DNA of 64,000 nt from Paenibacillus oryzae (GCF_001675045.1 NZ_LYPA01000064.1:419848-483847); one strand, 5' to 3'. Shown: positions 8,405-18,132, counted from the stretch's first letter. The notes: generated by a model not told the origin, from the letters alone. Numbers and translations: made by a program.

Positions 8405-8872
8405 CTAATCAAACAAGTCGCCTAATACATCCAGCATATTTTTTTTCTTTTTTGGTCTGCCATATTTATCGTAGCCATATTTCCCTTGGCCCCCATATTT
8501 ATCATTACGATATTGGCCTTTGCCGTAATACTCCTGGCCGTAGCCTTCGTTGCCGGAACCGCCTTGCGGATAACCTGCGTTTGGAGGAGCTTGTCCAAAG
8601 ACCGGCGATTGATTCGGGTAACTGCTTCCTTGCGGCTGCTTGGACGGAGCATTGTATGGATTTCCCGCTCCGGGACTGCCTTGTGGAAACGGCTCATAAG
8701 CCTGACGCTCCAGCCGCTCGTAGTCATCACGCACCTCGCGAACGCCCTGCATCAGCTTCTCCAATTCGCCTCGATCCAGCCAGACGCCTTTGCAGTCCGG
8801 GCAAACGTCGATCAATACATCATCCTTAACGACTTCCCTCATCCGCACATCATCGCAAACCGGACATTTCAT
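8405..8872 (-). CDS. TFIIB-type zinc-ribbon protein with Gly/Tyr-rich tail
   Basis: A 155-residue protein. Residues 1-42 carry a zf-TFIIB-like ribbon: CPVC at the N-terminus and CPDCKGVWLDRGELEKL after it, giving four zinc-ligand cysteines. The middle is Pro/Gln/Gly-rich and the C-terminal third is a low-complexity run of Gly, Tyr and Lys (KYGYDKYGRPKKKK), ending in a short helix (MLDVLGDLFD). Small zf-TFIIB proteins are common in bacteria and their function is not established; nucleic-acid or membrane association is a guess. The start is ATG after GGGAGGAG. Confidence 0.85.
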   Translation of the reverse strand: MKCPVCDDVRMREVVKDDVLIDVCPDCKGVWLDRGELEKLMQGVREVRDDYERLERQAYEPFPQGSPGAGNPYNAPSKQPQGSSYPNQSPVFGQAPPNAGYPQGGSGNEGYGQEYYGKGQYRNDKYGGQGKYGYDKYGRPKKKKNMLDVLGDLFD

Positions 8873-8913
8873 TGGACACTCTCCTCCCGATTGTTAAACC
8901 ATTTCAACAAATA

Positions 8914-9123
8914 TTATAAGGATGGCCGTTCCTCGGATTCTGGCAGATATTGATAAGAGCGGCTAAGCTTTACTACCCGTCTGCTGGGCTTGCGAATCAC
9001 GACAGAAGAGTCGTCCCAAGCTACCACAATGCCCAAAACATCGTTGCTTTCAATCCCGTCCCTGACGACTCTGACCGTTTCACCCGATTGGCGGAACCGG
9101 TCCAACTGCTCCTCGGCTACCAT
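8914..9123 (-). CDS. Small hypothetical protein, 69 residues
   Basis: Starting at ATG 9123 (GGGAGGG 6-7 bp upstream), the 69-residue product is mostly beta-strand with charged turns (GETVRVVRDG, VLGIVVAWDD, SVVIRKPSRRVVKL). This suggests a small SH3- or Sm-like barrel, though no family is recognised. Longer in-frame starts up to 9231 exist but lack a ribosome binding site, and their extra sequence looks non-coding. It sits 41 bp upstream of the zinc-ribbon gene on the same strand and may share its transcript. Confidence 0.7.
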   Translation of the reverse strand: MVAEEQLDRFRQSGETVRVVRDGIESNDVLGIVVAWDDSSVVIRKPSRRVVKLSRSYQYLPESEERPSL

Positions 9124-9232
9124 AACTTCCCTCCCAAAAATGTGCAAAGCAAGCTGCTTCATATACATTAACTTAAGTTTGTACAAATAACATACTTCGT
9201 AAGCATAAAAGAAAGCCCTGTGCGACAACAAA

Positions 9233-9265
9233 ACCTCAATGTTTGCATACGCAAAACATTGAGGT
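9233..9265 (-). terminator. Probable terminator downstream of the 106-residue protein gene
   Basis: A 13-bp stem with one bulge (arm CCTCAATGTTTGC at 9234-9246, partner 9251-9264, loop ATAC) is followed on the minus strand by GTTTTGTTG. Confidence 0.5.
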
Positions 9266-9320
9266 CCGTTTCAAACCTAACTACATTATTTATTCGCACC
9301 CGCCGGCAGCTTGCGCGATA

Positions 9321-9641
9321 TTATCCTACATGCTCCTTGGAGTCATTGGTTTCATACCATTCATCCAACACACGGGATGACATAACCCGCTTGCCGATAT
9401 AATCGACTTGTTTTTCCGAAAACTGTTCGTGCCATTCCATGGAGAGCTCTTCGCACAACTTAACAATCGTCAGCAGCTCCGACCATGCAACATAACGTTT
9501 GTACCAGAAAAACTGCGGATGTTCAATCATATAAGGATACAGGTCGTCAAACTCCGTATGCTTGCAATCCAATGCCCTCTCGAAGTGCGTTTTGGCATCG
9601 GCCAGCTTCAACTGAATAAAATCAGGTGACATTTCCCCCAT
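9321..9641 (-). CDS. Hypothetical protein, 106 residues
   Basis: This is a soluble, mostly helical acidic protein rich in Trp, Tyr and His (EHPQFFWYKRYVAWSELL). No membrane segment, signal peptide or catalytic motif is visible, and I do not recognise the family. The start is ATG at 9641 with GGGGAGG 8 bp upstream, and a TATAAT-like -10 lies at 9674-9679. It has a terminator-like hairpin downstream, so it appears to be monocistronic. Confidence 0.75.
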   Translation of the reverse strand: MGEMSPDFIQLKLADAKTHFERALDCKHTEFDDLYPYMIEHPQFFWYKRYVAWSELLTIVKLCEELSMEWHEQFSEKQVDYIGKRVMSSRVLDEWYETNDSKEHVG

Positions 9642-9723
9642 CTCTTGTGCCTCCCCTCGATCACTTAACCCCTATTATAAGCCATAATCAAGCTGCGGAA
9701 AAGAGCTAACGCACTGGTACATC

Positions 9724-10293
9724 TTACTCAAAATGAATTTCGCCGTTCTCCAGCGACTTGATTTTGACCAGGGATTCTACGTTGATGCCTTGCTCTCTCA
9801 ATGTTCGACCGCCGGCTTGAAATGATTTTTCGACTACGATGCCCATACCTGCCAGCTTGGCGCCGGAGCGTTCAATAATTTTGATTAATCCCCGAGCCGC
9901 ATCGCCGTTAGCTATAATATCATCAATAAACAATACATGATCATCCTTGGACAAAAACTGCTTGGAGACCATAATGTCGGTAACCATTCCCTTTGTAAAA
10001 GATGGCACGCGTTCGCAATACGCGTCCGGGTCGGCAATAAGCGTTTTTTTGCGTCTGGCGAATACCAGCGGAACGCTAAGCACATAGGCTGTGGCAAACG
10101 CCGCAGGAATGCCGGATGATTCAACCGTTATAACCTTAGTTATTTTTTGCTCGCGGAATCGATTGGCGAACTCCTGTCCCATCTCCATCGTCAATGCCGG
10201 GTCGACCTGATGATTGATGATGGCGTCCATCCTCAATACATCATTTGACAAAACTGACGATTCTTCCAAAATACGCTGCTTCAACTTTTCCAT
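9724..10293 (-). CDS. xpt: Xanthine phosphoribosyltransferase
   Basis: A 189-residue type I phosphoribosyltransferase. The PRPP-binding loop is LFIDDIIANGDAA, preceded by VESSGIPAAFA and the Xpt-specific FARRKKTLI. It converts xanthine and PRPP to XMP in purine salvage. The start at ATG 10293 is chosen because GGAGG lies 8 bp upstream and the sequence MEKLKQRI matches the usual N-terminus; the further open frame to 10530 has no ribosome binding site. In B. subtilis xpt is followed by pbuX and preceded by a guanine riboswitch. Neither is present here: the leader lacks the purine-aptamer core. Confidence 0.93.
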   Translation of the reverse strand: MEKLKQRILEESSVLSNDVLRMDAIINHQVDPALTMEMGQEFANRFREQKITKVITVESSGIPAAFATAYVLSVPLVFARRKKTLIADPDAYCERVPSFTKGMVTDIMVSKQFLSKDDHVLFIDDIIANGDAARGLIKIIERSGAKLAGMGIVVEKSFQAGGRTLREQGINVESLVKIKSLENGEIHFE

Positions 10294-10326
10294 ATTCATA
10301 ACCTCCGCCAATAATCCCTTTCCGAT

Positions 10327-10356
10327 AAAGTACCATAGGATGAGCAAAATGCGCAA
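10327..10356 (-). promoter_or_regulatory. Candidate xpt promoter
   Basis: On the minus strand, TTGCGC (10351-10356), 18 bp, then TACTTT (10327-10332) with an upstream TG giving an extended -10. Both elements are imperfect. Confidence 0.35.
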
Positions 10357-10500
10357 CCTGACATCACAACCGGACGCCATAAAACCGATAAATAAAATAA
10401 AGAGGCTATTCATTTGCCAAAATGCCGAAAAAGCAAGCAACCTCCGGCACCTGCCATGCGTTAAATATAATAAGAGAAAACCTTGCTGGGAGGAAACCAT

Positions 10501-11184
10501 ATGAAAATCAAAAAAACGTATTATCATCATGTTATGCAGTGGGCAGCATTATCGGCCCTGCTTCTCCTTCTGGCAAGCTGCCAAAGCGCTCCGCAGAATA
10601 CTACGGTTAAGCCGGAAAGCATTCCTGAAGCAAGCGAAGCCGCAAAAGGACCCCAGCAAGCGTACCTCGAGAGCAGCCAAGAGGAAGAAGCAGAAGAAGA
10701 GCAGACGGAATGGAGTAATCAAGCCGAAGATATTGAAGGTCACAGCTCGGCGGAAACCTCTTCATTAAACAAAAACAAGCGCGATGAATCCAATCTATGG
10801 GAAGATGGAAACCCACAGCTTGGCGGTGTTCTTATTGGCAGCACAAAAAAGCAGCTTGAGAAGCAATTTGGACAAGCTCTGGACAGCTATAAGCTGGAGG
10901 ACGGCAAGGAGCAGATAACGATATACGAATACAGCGGCTTTTCTGTCGGCTTTGGACCGGACGGCACCGTCAGTCTGGTTGAAATCTATGACAGCGAGGT
11001 GGATTCAGGGCTCAACGGCCTGGTTGTTGGCGATCCCCGCGAAACTGCTATCAAGCTGCTGGGGCAGCCTGGATCGCAAAGCGGCTATTTGCTGACCTAC
11101 TCCGACGATGACGCCTCCTTGCGGCTGGATGTTGATCCCTCCACCAACGAAATTGTATCCATCAAGCTAATCGCAAGCAGCTGA
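10501..11184 (+). CDS. Lipoprotein with two BamE/DUF4309-like repeats
   Basis: A 227-residue lipoprotein whose signal peptide ends in a lipobox (LLLASC, Cys27). An acidic, Glu/Ser-rich linker covers about residues 30-95. The C-terminal part has two similar halves, one starting GGVLIGSTKKQLEKQFG and one starting GLVVGDPRETAIKLLG, each followed by strands. This is the pattern of SmpA/BamE-like or DUF4309 folds in Gram-positive surface proteins. The start at 10501 is set by GGGAGG 7 bp upstream, with a perfect TATAAT at 10466-10471. The function is unknown. It is followed by ykvI after 95 bp. Confidence 0.82.
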   Translation: MKIKKTYYHHVMQWAALSALLLLLASCQSAPQNTTVKPESIPEASEAAKGPQQAYLESSQEEEAEEEQTEWSNQAEDIEGHSSAETSSLNKNKRDESNLWEDGNPQLGGVLIGSTKKQLEKQFGQALDSYKLEDGKEQITIYEYSGFSVGFGPDGTVSLVEIYDSEVDSGLNGLVVGDPRETAIKLLGQPGSQSGYLLTYSDDDASLRLDVDPSTNEIVSIKLIASS

Positions 11185-11279
11185 TCGCCCCCCTCCATTT
11201 TTCAGCTTTTAGGCATGTCCCGCTTTTCCCGCACATACCCTCTTTAATATAGGCAAGAGGGATCGGAGGGAACGCGGGC

Positions 11280-12326
11280 ATGTGGAGGTCATTGGGCAAA
11301 ACGCTGCAAATCGCCGCAACCTATATGGGTACCATTGTTGGAGCCGGCTTTGCGACAGGACAGGAAATTTTGCAATTTTTTACCCGTTTCGGTTATTGGG
11401 GAACGGCTACGATCGCGCTGGCAACCATACTTTTTATATGGCTCGGGGCAAAAATGATGCTGATTGCAAGCGATATATCCGCCAAATCGTACGAGGATTT
11501 GAACAAAGCGTTGTTTGGAGAAAAATACGGCCGGTTGATCAGCTATTTTATGCTGGTTATTTTGCTTGGCGTCACCGCCGTCATGCTGGCGGGCGCAGGC
11601 GCCATTTTTTACGAGCATTGGAATATTTCTTATCAGGCCGGCTTACTGGCGACCATGGCCTTTTCTTTTCTTTTGCTTCGAAAAGGGATGAAAGCCATCC
11701 TGGCCGTTAATTCAGTTGTTGTGCCCGTCATGCTGGTTTTTACCGTATTTGTTATCATTGACACCTTTAATACTCCCGGTGCAGGCAGATTTACTACGCT
11801 AACCACCGATTATTCCGTATGGGCCGCATGGGCCTCCCCGTTTCTGTACACTGCTTTTAACCTATCGCTTGCCCAGGCGGTGCTTGTTCCGCTCGGCGCA
11901 GAAATCAAAGACCGTAAAACAATTATTTGGGGCTCCTGGATCGGGGGCATCGGCATAGGGTTCATGCTGTTGGCCGGACACATAGCATTGTCGCTTCACA
12001 TGCCCGGCATTCAGCAATTCGCCATTCCGATGGGGGGTATAGCCAGAGGGCTTGGCTACTATGTGCAGCTGATTTATATCTTTATTATTTTTGCTGAAAT
12101 ATTTACAACGCTGATCGCCGATATCTACGGCTTGACGCTCCAGCTTCAGGAGCGTCTTAAATGGCCGCGCGAGATGCTTACGTTCGCCGTCCTGGCCGTT
12201 TGTTATTTTACAAGCCAAATCGGCTTTGGCACGCTGCTCTCTATCCTCTATCCGATATTCGGTCTGATCAGCCTGGGATGGCTGCTGCTTATCATATCCA
12301 AACGAATGAAATTAGGCGGCCTTTAA
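11280..12326 (+). CDS. ykvI: YkvI-family membrane transporter homologue
   Basis: A 348-residue integral membrane protein with about ten hydrophobic helices and the N-terminal broken-helix motif GTIVGAGFATGQE, typical of LeuT-fold amino-acid transporters. The sequence resembles B. subtilis YkvI, a paralogue of the branched-chain amino-acid/Na+ transporter families with no assigned substrate. The start is ATG at 11280 after GGAGGG. The short gap to the convergent yhaN holds a degenerate tandem of about 14 bp units around AGCTTGTGTTTTA. Confidence 0.85.
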   Translation: MWRSLGKTLQIAATYMGTIVGAGFATGQEILQFFTRFGYWGTATIALATILFIWLGAKMMLIASDISAKSYEDLNKALFGEKYGRLISYFMLVILLGVTAVMLAGAGAIFYEHWNISYQAGLLATMAFSFLLLRKGMKAILAVNSVVVPVMLVFTVFVIIDTFNTPGAGRFTTLTTDYSVWAAWASPFLYTAFNLSLAQAVLVPLGAEIKDRKTIIWGSWIGGIGIGFMLLAGHIALSLHMPGIQQFAIPMGGIARGLGYYVQLIYIFIIFAEIFTTLIADIYGLTLQLQERLKWPREMLTFAVLAVCYFTSQIGFGTLLSILYPIFGLISLGWLLLIISKRMKLGGL

Positions 12327-12397
12327 AGGGCCTGGACTTTGTATGCCGAGCTTGGGTTTTAATCTTGTGTTTCAAGCTTGTGTTTTAAGCTTCTGCT

Positions 12398-15300
12398 TTA
12401 AGCCAATTGAACGGCTCCGATATCCAGCAGCTTCGCCGAGGGATTGGCGGCAAGCAACTCATCGCGAATATGCTCATGGCATGTAAATAATACAATTTGC
12501 CGCTCCGCGGACAACCCCGAAATCAATTGAGCCGATGAGCGCAGCCTGCGCCGGTCGAAATTAACAAACAGGTCGTCCAGCAGCAGCGGCAATGTATTAC
12601 CGCCTGCAACCTCTCTTGCAAGAGCAAGCCTCATGCACAAGTACAGCTGCTCTGCCGTTCCACGGCTCAACAAGGAGCTGTCTATCCGCATATGCTCTCT
12701 GCTCTCCAATTGTATAGACGCCCGTTCGGGAGACGCTAGCACTCTCCGGTAGCGACCCTCCGTTAATTGCTCCACATAGGCTGAAGCATTTCTCAATACG
12801 GCCGGTTGACGCTCTTGCTCGTATTTACGTCTCGTTGCGGCAATAAGTGCCTGTGAAAGAGCCAAAACGGCATACCTCTCCATATGGGCATCCAATGAAG
12901 CCTGGGCCATCTCGCGCTCCTCCAGCAGCTGCTGGCGCTTCGTGCTTTGAAGCAATCTCTCAAGCTCCGCCCGCCGGCTTCCCCGCCGCTCCAGAAGCTC
13001 CCGTTGACGTTCCTTTACTGAATTCAGCTCCGCTTGGGCCATTTCCAGCTTTTGTTGAAGGGCTTCCTCATCGGCGCTTTTAAGCAATGCCTCAAGTTTG
13101 CTAATAAACTCCGGCAGAAGGCCAGCCTTAAACTCGATGCCCAGCTTCAAATCCTCATCATCAAGCTCCTTCAGCCTGCCGAAATCCTTGATCGCCTGCT
13201 CCACAGCCTCATCGCCGGACAAGCCGCAACGCTCCAGCAATTGAAGGCGCTCTTCGCTCAGATAGGCTATGCGCTCCAACGACTCCGCCATTTCATGCTC
13301 CAGCTCACGCAAGCCGGCATCCAGTGCCAAAGCTTTGTCCCGGGCAGCGGCATGGCGTTTAATATCAGCCTGCAGCAGCCGGAGGACAGCTGCTTCCTCG
13401 TGTTCGCCACGACGCAGCGCCGATTTCGATTTTTGACATAGGGACCATACCGCTGCTTCAAACGCTTCAAGCTCTGTGTCCCTTTGTTTTATCCGCTCCG
13501 TCAAACGGTCATACTGTCTCAAATGCTGCAAGGCAGACTCCGCCAGATCAAACGTTTCCAATACAGCGGAAGGCGACATGGATTCCGGCAACGCACGCTT
13601 GCCAAGCCAGCTTTTCCACTGAATGGACTCCAATTCCATTTCCGCTTTAAGCTCCTGAAGCTTTTCCTGCCGTTCGGACATGTATTGCTCCAGGCTTTGA
13701 AGCCGTCTTTGCGCGTCTGCAAGCTCCGTTTCAAGCCGGCTTTCATCCTGCAAAGCTCCAACCGTTTCCTGCACAAGCGTCTTAAGTCTGGACCTAAGCT
13801 GCAATGCCGCAATCATTCCGTCTTCGCCGTTCACCCTGCCCATCCATTCATCAGCCGCAGGGCCTGGCTGCTCCAGCAGCTTGGCCAGCGCATCCCTGAC
13901 AGCGCGTTCAGTCCCATCGTCATAACCTGCCGGATTTGCTTCCTGGCGTTTCTCTCCGCTTCGCCGCGATCTTGTGCCCGCGCGTGAACTTTCCTGCCTG
14001 GAGCGCCTCAGCCCGCCATATCCCAATGACGTAACGGAAGCCGCGAGCAGCGCTGCTGATGAAATCCAGACTGCAAGAGACCACTTATCGGCCGTTCCTG
14101 TCACGGCAATCGCCAACGCAACAGCTCCCAGCGCCAGACCCAGCAAAGGCAAAATAAGCGGGGGCGGTTTTCCCGTTGATTGCCGTACCTCTGCCCGGTC
14201 GACTAAACGGGACGCGCTTTGCCTGCGTGCAGTCTCCATATCTGCCAGGCGGAAGGCTTCATCAAGAGCGTTCCAGGCAAGAATGAGCTGCGAGGAATCC
14301 AGCGGCTGCAAGGAAAAACCGTTTCCGCTGCCGCGGCGTCCCGAAGCAACAGCAAACAAGCGTTCCTCCGCAGCTTTTACACGTTCAGCCTGTTCTCTTG
14401 CCTGGAGGCGGTACGTTTCCAGTTCACCCGTCAGCCTTTCCGCCTTATGCTGCGCAACGGAAGACAGCTCCCGGCAAGACCTGACATAGTCGCGATCAGG
14501 CACCGTCACAGCCAGCTGCCGCAGCTGGCGCTCTGTCCAATGCGGCGAGATGGAGGCCATCATGGACCCGATAACTTCATCCAGGCTTTTCCGCTCATTA
14601 TCCCATTCATTTCTTTGGTGGCGCAAATCCCTCATCCGCCCGGAGTCCTCCAGCAGCTCTGCCGTCTCCTCCTCCAATGCAATCAGCGACTCATCGAAAA
14701 ACAGCAATTCCCTTTCCGAGCGCCTGAGCGCCTTATTCCGGCTTAATTGGGATACCCGCTCCTCGACTATTCGCCTCTCTTCCTGAAGCTGCTGCCAGGT
14801 CTGCCCAAAGCCTGCCGGCAGCAATCCGGCATAAGCAAGCCCCTCCCGCTCGGCGCTGAGCTCCATCCTGCGCAGCCAAAGCGGCCGAACTGCCGTTGCC
14901 TTGCGCAATAGCCGCACCTGGCCTTCATTCTCTTCCAGCGCACGCTCCAGCCCGCCCATCTCCAGCTCGGCCGCTTCCGCCTCTGCAAGCAGCTCGTTAT
15001 AAGCGGCAATGCCGTCGCCCAGGCTGCGCAGCTCGCTGTCCAGCGACTCCACGGCTTTAGCCCCGTGATAAAGCTTTTGATTGCTTCCCCTCGGTTTGAA
15101 CAGTTCCTCCAGCTCAGCCGCTATTTTTTTCTCCGCAGCCGCAACTGCCCGGCCTTCTTCCCAGCCCGCCTGATACAGGTAGCGGCCAAGCTCTTCCCCC
15201 GACAACGCTCCGGCCTCGCGAAGCTCGCTTAAGGTAACGGCATATAGATGGCGAAAAAGGCGTTCGTTGACGCCGCCAAGAAATTGCTTCTCCCAAACGG

Positions 15301-15670
15301 CTTGCTCTAGCCAGCCATCGTCCGCCCTATCCAAATCCTGCGATTGCTTCTCCTGATCCTTGCCAAGCCCCAGCCGTTTTAGACTCAATTTTCCGGCTGG
15401 ACCATCCGCGTAACGCTCCAGCACATAGGAGGCATTTCCGTCATCAGAAAAAAGCAGCCGGCCGCCATGCCGTCCTCCGGCAACAGGCTCCATCCGCTCC
15501 GCAGGCAAATTGCGCCTTGCGAATCCATAAAGCATGCTTCTCAAGAAGCCAAAAACGGTGCTTTTCCCGGCTTCATTTGGTCCAAAAACGATAATAACCG
15601 GCGCATCAAGCTCAATGCGCCGGTTATTCAGTTGGCCAAAACCATCAATATGCGCCTCCAGCAAACGCAT
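12398..15670 (-). CDS. yhaN: YhaN/SbcC-like coiled-coil ATPase
   Basis: A 1090-residue SMC/Rad50-like protein. The N-terminal half-ATPase has Walker A GPNEAGKST (residues 30-38). Long coiled coils fill the middle, and the C-terminal half carries the signature (LLSRGTAEQLYL) and Walker B (LPLLLDDLFVNFD). A hydrophobic stretch at about residues 500-547 could form one or two membrane helices within the coiled-coil region, a feature also known in B. subtilis YhaN. It pairs with the nuclease gene 17 bp upstream (yhaO), which is the SbcC-SbcD organisation. A role in DNA end processing or repair follows from the family. The hinge lacks an obvious CxxC zinc hook. Confidence 0.9.
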   Translation of the reverse strand: MRLLEAHIDGFGQLNNRRIELDAPVIIVFGPNEAGKSTVFGFLRSMLYGFARRNLPAERMEPVAGGRHGGRLLFSDDGNASYVLERYADGPAGKLSLKRLGLGKDQEKQSQDLDRADDGWLEQAVWEKQFLGGVNERLFRHLYAVTLSELREAGALSGEELGRYLYQAGWEEGRAVAAAEKKIAAELEELFKPRGSNQKLYHGAKAVESLDSELRSLGDGIAAYNELLAEAEAAELEMGGLERALEENEGQVRLLRKATAVRPLWLRRMELSAEREGLAYAGLLPAGFGQTWQQLQEERRIVEERVSQLSRNKALRRSERELLFFDESLIALEEETAELLEDSGRMRDLRHQRNEWDNERKSLDEVIGSMMASISPHWTERQLRQLAVTVPDRDYVRSCRELSSVAQHKAERLTGELETYRLQAREQAERVKAAEERLFAVASGRRGSGNGFSLQPLDSSQLILAWNALDEAFRLADMETARRQSASRLVDRAEVRQSTGKPPPLILPLLGLALGAVALAIAVTGTADKWSLAVWISSAALLAASVTSLGYGGLRRSRQESSRAGTRSRRSGEKRQEANPAGYDDGTERAVRDALAKLLEQPGPAADEWMGRVNGEDGMIAALQLRSRLKTLVQETVGALQDESRLETELADAQRRLQSLEQYMSERQEKLQELKAEMELESIQWKSWLGKRALPESMSPSAVLETFDLAESALQHLRQYDRLTERIKQRDTELEAFEAAVWSLCQKSKSALRRGEHEEAAVLRLLQADIKRHAAARDKALALDAGLRELEHEMAESLERIAYLSEERLQLLERCGLSGDEAVEQAIKDFGRLKELDDEDLKLGIEFKAGLLPEFISKLEALLKSADEEALQQKLEMAQAELNSVKERQRELLERRGSRRAELERLLQSTKRQQLLEEREMAQASLDAHMERYAVLALSQALIAATRRKYEQERQPAVLRNASAYVEQLTEGRYRRVLASPERASIQLESREHMRIDSSLLSRGTAEQLYLCMRLALAREVAGGNTLPLLLDDLFVNFDRRRLRSSAQLISGLSAERQIVLFTCHEHIRDELLAANPSAKLLDIGAVQLA

Positions 15671-15687
15671 GTTCAGCCCTCCAATGC

Positions 15688-16971
15688 TTACTCATTCCGC
15701 CGACCCGCCGTTAATTGGACGGCCAGCTCGCGCGCCTCCTCCAGCAATCGGAGTGGAAGCGCCTCCCTCAGCTCCCGGCTCCGCCGGCCCAGCTTTCCAT
15801 GACTGGCCAGCTCGCCAAGCGCAGAGGAAGCAAAGCGGCGCCATTCTTCCTCATTGGCCTCCAGCTGCATGCCAAGCCTGTAAAGCTCGCCGGCAAAGCT
15901 GTCCTCCTGCAGCAAGGCTTGCCAATCCGTCATTGCGCCCGTTTCAATCTCCAGACTATAGATATAAACCCAAGCCTCTCCCTGAGCAGGCTCCAGCTCC
16001 CTTTGCAGGCTTTCCAGCAAGGCGGCTGCCGCTGTTTGCTCTGCCAGCTCGCCATGCAAGGCTCCCCTGCCGTTCAGGATCAGCCGGAGCATGACCGGCC
16101 TGCCTCCGCTCTGGCCTCCAATATCGTCAGCCAGCTTCATCAATTGATCCAGCAGCTCTTGTTCGGTTTCGGCACCGGCAATCGACAGCTCCGCCACCTC
16201 CCACAAAACCGGCCCAAGCGGTGAAAAAGCCAGCTCAGCGAGGCCGTCTTCGCCGACCCTTGCTACGTAACAGCCTTTAACGCCTCTCTCCCGGGGATTT
16301 CTGCCCTGCGTGTTTCCAGGGTATACAATACAAGGATGAGCCTCATTCAGTATCTCGCGCTTGTGGATGTGACCAAGCGCCCAATAGTCAAAGCCGCTTT
16401 GCTTCAGCTCGTCCAGCCGGCATGGAGCGTAGGAGTCATGTTCAGCATCTCCGCCTACATTGCCATGGAGCATAGCAATATGATACGGCCCGTCCTCTCT
16501 TCTGCTATATTGAGGCACGAGATTTCGCGTTACTGCCCGCTCGCCATAGGAAATGCCATAGATATATGCAGCAAGCTCCCCGTCCCGCCGATAGGCCGGT
16601 TTGCACTCCACTGCCTCTGCCCCGAAAATGTGGACATTGGAGGGAAGCGTCAGTGCCGCCCTTCGTCCACCCAAATGATCATGATTGCCATGAATGACAT
16701 AAATACCAACGCCATGCCGATCCAGCTTCTCCCATTCCCTGACAAGCGCAAGCTGCGCCTTGAGCGAACGGTCAGCCTCGTCAAACAGATCTCCCGCAAT
16801 AACGATAAAATCAGCATTTTCCGCTATCGCGGTTTCCGTAAGCCTCTGCAATGCAACAAAGGTTGCTTCAGACAGCGCATCCCGCACGGCGGCAGGCGTT
16901 TTGGTCAACCCCCGAAACGGACTGTCCAGATGCAGATCGGCCGCATGGATAAAGGTGAAGGGAACCCCCAT
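15688..16971 (-). CDS. yhaO: YhaO/SbcD-like DNA repair metallophosphoesterase
   Basis: A 427-residue calcineurin-like phosphoesterase. All metal-binding blocks are visible: HAADLHLDSPF, GDLFDE, HGNHDH, HGN (near residue 175) and GHIHKRE. The domain covers about residues 1-280, with a C-terminal cap of about 150 residues rich in Leu, Glu and Ala. It resembles SbcD/Mre11 and B. subtilis YhaO, the nuclease partner of YhaN. The start is ATG at 16971, with GGAGG close upstream. It is likely cotranscribed with yhaN. Confidence 0.92.
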   Translation of the reverse strand: MGVPFTFIHAADLHLDSPFRGLTKTPAAVRDALSEATFVALQRLTETAIAENADFIVIAGDLFDEADRSLKAQLALVREWEKLDRHGVGIYVIHGNHDHLGGRRAALTLPSNVHIFGAEAVECKPAYRRDGELAAYIYGISYGERAVTRNLVPQYSRREDGPYHIAMLHGNVGGDAEHDSYAPCRLDELKQSGFDYWALGHIHKREILNEAHPCIVYPGNTQGRNPRERGVKGCYVARVGEDGLAELAFSPLGPVLWEVAELSIAGAETEQELLDQLMKLADDIGGQSGGRPVMLRLILNGRGALHGELAEQTAAAALLESLQRELEPAQGEAWVYIYSLEIETGAMTDWQALLQEDSFAGELYRLGMQLEANEEEWRRFASSALGELASHGKLGRRSRELREALPLRLLEEARELAVQLTAGRRNE

Positions 16972-16998
16972 TTTTCCTCCTGTCCCGACCGGAAGAGG

Positions 16999-18132
16999 TT
17001 ACTCCGCCGCCGGCAAAATGTTGGTATATACTTTTTGAAGCTGCGCTATGACGCGTTGGAGGGAATAGGCCTTTTTGGCTTTGTCCCAGGCTGCGCGCGC
17101 CAGATTATGGCGGAAGATGGGATCGGAAACGACCTTCTCTAATGCATCCGCCAAAGCGTCGTGATCCTCGACGGGCACCAGCAATCCGTTTACCCCGTCC
17201 TGAATCTGCTCCGATATGCCGCCCACATTGGTGCCGACCAGCGCCAGCCAGCATAATGCGGCTTCCGCAAACACCGAACCAAACGCTTCCGCGCGGGACG
17301 GCAGCACGAACACATCAAAAAACGGCATAAATTCCTCTGGATGAAGCATGTATCCGTAAAAAATAATATCGTCGTACAAATCAAGGCTTTGGGCAAGCTG
17401 CTCCAGCTCGTTGCGCACCGGGCCGTCGCCGATAATATGCAGTACGAAGGGACAACCCCGCTTTTTCAGCTCGGCGCATGCCCGCAGCAGAACGTCAAGC
17501 CCCTTTGCAGGCACAAGCCGGCAGACCGTTATCAGCTGAGGCACCGCATTTTCGTGGGCGATGGGCTTAAACCGCTTTTCATCAAAGCCATTGGGAATTA
17601 CCTTGATTTTTTCAGGCTGATCCATATGCTGCGCCAAATAAGAGCGAAACGATTCCGAAGCTGTCATGATCAGATCAACCTTGGACTCCAGCTCTCGATA
17701 AATGGAGGTCAAAAACCGATGCTCCGTACCGCCTTCGCTAATCTTTCCGTTCAGCATCAGCTCGCTTTCGTAGCTGGAGTGAATGGTCATAACCAGCGGA
17801 GTATCGGGATAAATATGCTTCATGGCAAGCGCCGCGATGGGATGATGGGCATGGATAACGTCATACGACCTGGACATGCGCAGACGCGTCCACCAAATGT
17901 AATCCTTGTATGTCTGCATATATTTGTCAACCAGCGGATTGCCGGAGAATTGCGTGTAATCAAACGTTTGGAACGACACTTCCTCAGAGCCCTTGCTCCG
18001 TACTCTTTTGGGAATGGAGAAAAGATCCATTTCCCACCCCAGCTTCTGAAAGCGCTCCAGGATATAAGGAACCATCGACGATACGCCCCCCGGCTGCTCC
18101 GGCGGGAAAAACAAAGCTTGCAATATATTCAT
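16999..18132 (-). CDS. GT4-family glycosyltransferase
   Basis: A 377-residue GT-B glycosyltransferase. The N-terminal domain begins with a GGVSSMVPYILERF loop, and the C-terminal donor domain has the family-4 blocks VCRLVPAKGLDVLL, IIGDGP and the EAFGSVFAEAAL region containing the catalytic E-x7-E. No membrane segment is visible. Donor and acceptor cannot be named; cell-surface glycans or glycolipids are the common targets. The ribosome binding site is GGAG 7 bp before ATG 18132. It lies 27 bp upstream of yhaO on the same strand and might share its transcript. A MITE begins 81 bp upstream of its start. Confidence 0.88.
   Translation of the reverse strand: MNILQALFFPPEQPGGVSSMVPYILERFQKLGWEMDLFSIPKRVRSKGSEEVSFQTFDYTQFSGNPLVDKYMQTYKDYIWWTRLRMSRSYDVIHAHHPIAALAMKHIYPDTPLVMTIHSSYESELMLNGKISEGGTEHRFLTSIYRELESKVDLIMTASESFRSYLAQHMDQPEKIKVIPNGFDEKRFKPIAHENAVPQLITVCRLVPAKGLDVLLRACAELKKRGCPFVLHIIGDGPVRNELEQLAQSLDLYDDIIFYGYMLHPEEFMPFFDVFVLPSRAEAFGSVFAEAALCWLALVGTNVGGISEQIQDGVNGLLVPVEDHDALADALEKVVSDPIFRHNLARAAWDKAKKAYSLQRVIAQLQKVYTNILPAAE

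Noticed and set aside
9191..9216. Third MITE copy
   Set aside because: Only about 13 bp (ACTTCGTAAGCAT) match the MITE interior; no ends or other blocks are present.
10294..10500. Purine riboswitch upstream of xpt
   Set aside because: The leader lacks the conserved aptamer loops (such as TATGGTTTGGGAGTTTCTAC-like core) and a downstream terminator pair.
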